Assembly: GCA_014379785.1 (NCBI GenBank)
Contig: JACMLD010000173.1
Span: 1 to 6,057, forward strand
Length of the DNA stretch: 6,057 nt
Direction: 5' to 3'
Source of the DNA: Chitinophagaceae bacterium
GTDB taxonomy: Bacteria > Bacteroidota > Bacteroidia > Chitinophagales > Chitinophagaceae
The notes below the pieces were generated by a model that searched no databases, was not told the DNA's origin, and saw nothing but the letters and a program-made list of their open reading frames with translations. Below are positions 5,506 to 6,057 of this stretch, piece after piece; the first letter of the stretch is position 1; the number at the start of each line of letters is the position of its first letter. Position numbers and translations under genes: made by a program.

Positions 5506-5943
5506 ATGCGGGGAGTAAACAGGGTGATGCTCATTGGAAATCTTGGCAAAGATCCGGATGTACAGTATTTGGAAGGCAATATTGGTGTAGCAAAGTTCTC
5601 TCTCGCCACGACCGAGACTTACAAAGACAGGGCAGGAAAGCTGATCTCTCAAACCGAATGGCATACGGTGGTTTTGTGGCGGGGACTGGCAGAACTGGCG
5701 CAGAAATATCTTCACAAGGGCAGCCTTGTGTACATCGAAGGCCGTCTTCGCACCAGGAGCTGGGAAGACAAGGAGGGGAATAAGAAATTTGCTACAGAAG
5801 TAGTCGGTGATAACCTGATCATGCTCGATAAACGCAACGATGGTACCCCAGGTCACCAGGGAATGCACGGAGATGGTGTAGAAGGACTCGGAAACGGTGA
5901 GGGCCCGCCAATTGGAGAACCATCCGGGGATTTGCCTTTCTAA
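5506..5943 (+). CDS. ssb: Single-stranded DNA-binding protein
   Basis: A 145-residue SSB, which coats single-stranded DNA in replication, recombination and repair and recruits partners through its C-terminal tip. The OB-fold domain covers about 1-108, with VNRVMLIGNLGKDPDVQY at the start, FSLATTETYKDRAGK, the TEWHTVVLW stretch (Trp52, Trp58), GSLVYIEGRLRTRSWEDKEG (Trp86) and ATEVVGDNLIML. A glycine-rich, low-complexity linker (about 109-139) leads to the partner-binding tip GDLPF (141-145), the shape usual in Bacteroidota, where many end DDLPF. The beginning MRGVNRVMLIGN and the ATG at 5506 agree with family starts. The upstream gap (5357-5505) is shared with the divergent KAS III gene. A near-consensus TAACTTTA (5450-5457) is a weak promoter candidate. 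No Shine-Dalgarno sequence is close to the start. Confidence 0.96.
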   Translation: MRGVNRVMLIGNLGKDPDVQYLEGNIGVAKFSLATTETYKDRAGKLISQTEWHTVVLWRGLAELAQKYLHKGSLVYIEGRLRTRSWEDKEGNKKFATEVVGDNLIMLDKRNDGTPGHQGMHGDGVEGLGNGEGPPIGEPSGDLPF

Positions 5944-5956
5944 TCAATAATTTTAT

Positions 5957-5972
5957 CGCAAATTTGCGTTTT
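5957..5972 (+). terminator. Weak hairpin after ssb
   Basis: CGCAAATTTGCG (5957-5968) is a perfect 12-bp palindrome 14 nt after the ssb stop and is followed by TTTT. It could serve as a short terminator, but the stem has only about four pairs once a loop is allowed. A second small hairpin, CCCC-TGGA-GGGG (5982-5993), is followed seven bases later by a run of five T. Either one is weak; together they may mark the end of the ssb transcript. Confidence 0.35.
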
Positions 5973-6022
5973 ACTCTGCTTCCCCTGGAGGGGCTGCAAC
6001 TTTTTAACGAAAAACCACTGCA

Positions 6023-6057
6023 TTGCATCACCCGGCTGATTTTTCCTGGTTCACCAA
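6023..6057 (+). CDS. Possible start of a further gene, cut by the window edge
   Basis: From a TTG at 6023 the frame stays open to the right edge (first residues about MHHPADFSWFT). An in-frame TAA at 6005-6007 limits how far upstream it could begin. Another frame (from TTG 5964) is also open through the edge, so the reading frame is not settled. No ATG, Shine-Dalgarno or promoter consensus supports either. In Bacteroidota ssb is often followed by gldE, but eleven residues do not allow that identification. Confidence 0.15.
   Translation, partial: MHHPADFSWFT

Noticed and set aside
1..6057. Defence island, toxin-antitoxin pair, CRISPR array, prophage or other novel system
   Set aside because: Nearly all the coding space is taken by recognisable housekeeping or common families, and no array of repeats, integrase, transposase or paired small toxin/antitoxin genes is visible.

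Overview
The window looks like ordinary chromosomal DNA from a Bacteroidota bacterium, most likely of the Chitinophagaceae or a close relative. The evidence is family-level resemblance (a DUF4286 protein, a bTHX-type small ribosomal protein, an SSB ending in GDLPF, a YdeI/OmdA protein), Bacteroidota-type promoters of the TAnnTTTG form in front of the HU and THX genes, little Shine-Dalgarno signal, and an intergenic inverted repeat whose arms begin GTCATTTCGAC, a sequence I remember as common between genes in this phylum. The taxon is inferred from recall, not from a search.

Layout. Positions 2-355 (+) hold the 3' part of a YdeI/OmpD-associated-type gene. It converges with and overlaps by 15 nt a minus-strand pair: a HAD phosphatase (341-955), which follows a YbjJ-like MFS transporter (952-2139) with an ATGA start/stop overlap. 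Diverging from this pair is an exonuclease III / AP endonuclease gene (2206-2973, +). Next come a 135-bp imperfect inverted-repeat element (2983-3117) and a DUF4286 gene (3164-3469, +). Positions 3470-3759 contain no recognised gene, only an unrecognised 75-codon minus-strand frame and the HU promoter. The HU gene (3760-4029, +) ends in a clear hairpin terminator (4047-4092). A second consensus promoter follows, driving a 43-codon gene for ribosomal protein bTHX (4155-4286, +). It converges with a KAS III (FabH-type) gene (4307-5356, -), which diverges from ssb (5506-5943, +). The last 114 bases hold a weak hairpin and possibly the first codons of another gene.

Functionally this is mostly housekeeping: DNA repair (exonuclease III), nucleoid structure (HU), ssDNA binding (SSB), ribosome assembly or stability (THX) and fatty-acid or related condensation chemistry (KAS III). 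The one probable functional unit is the MFS transporter plus HAD phosphatase pair, which could import and dephosphorylate a small molecule of unknown identity. I see no defence island, prophage, CRISPR array, tRNA, rRNA or recognised riboswitch, and nothing I would call a new system. The points worth a second look are the inverted-repeat element, the KAS III subtype with its roughly 30-residue insertion, the MFS-HAD pair, and the unrecognised 75-codon frame upstream of HU.
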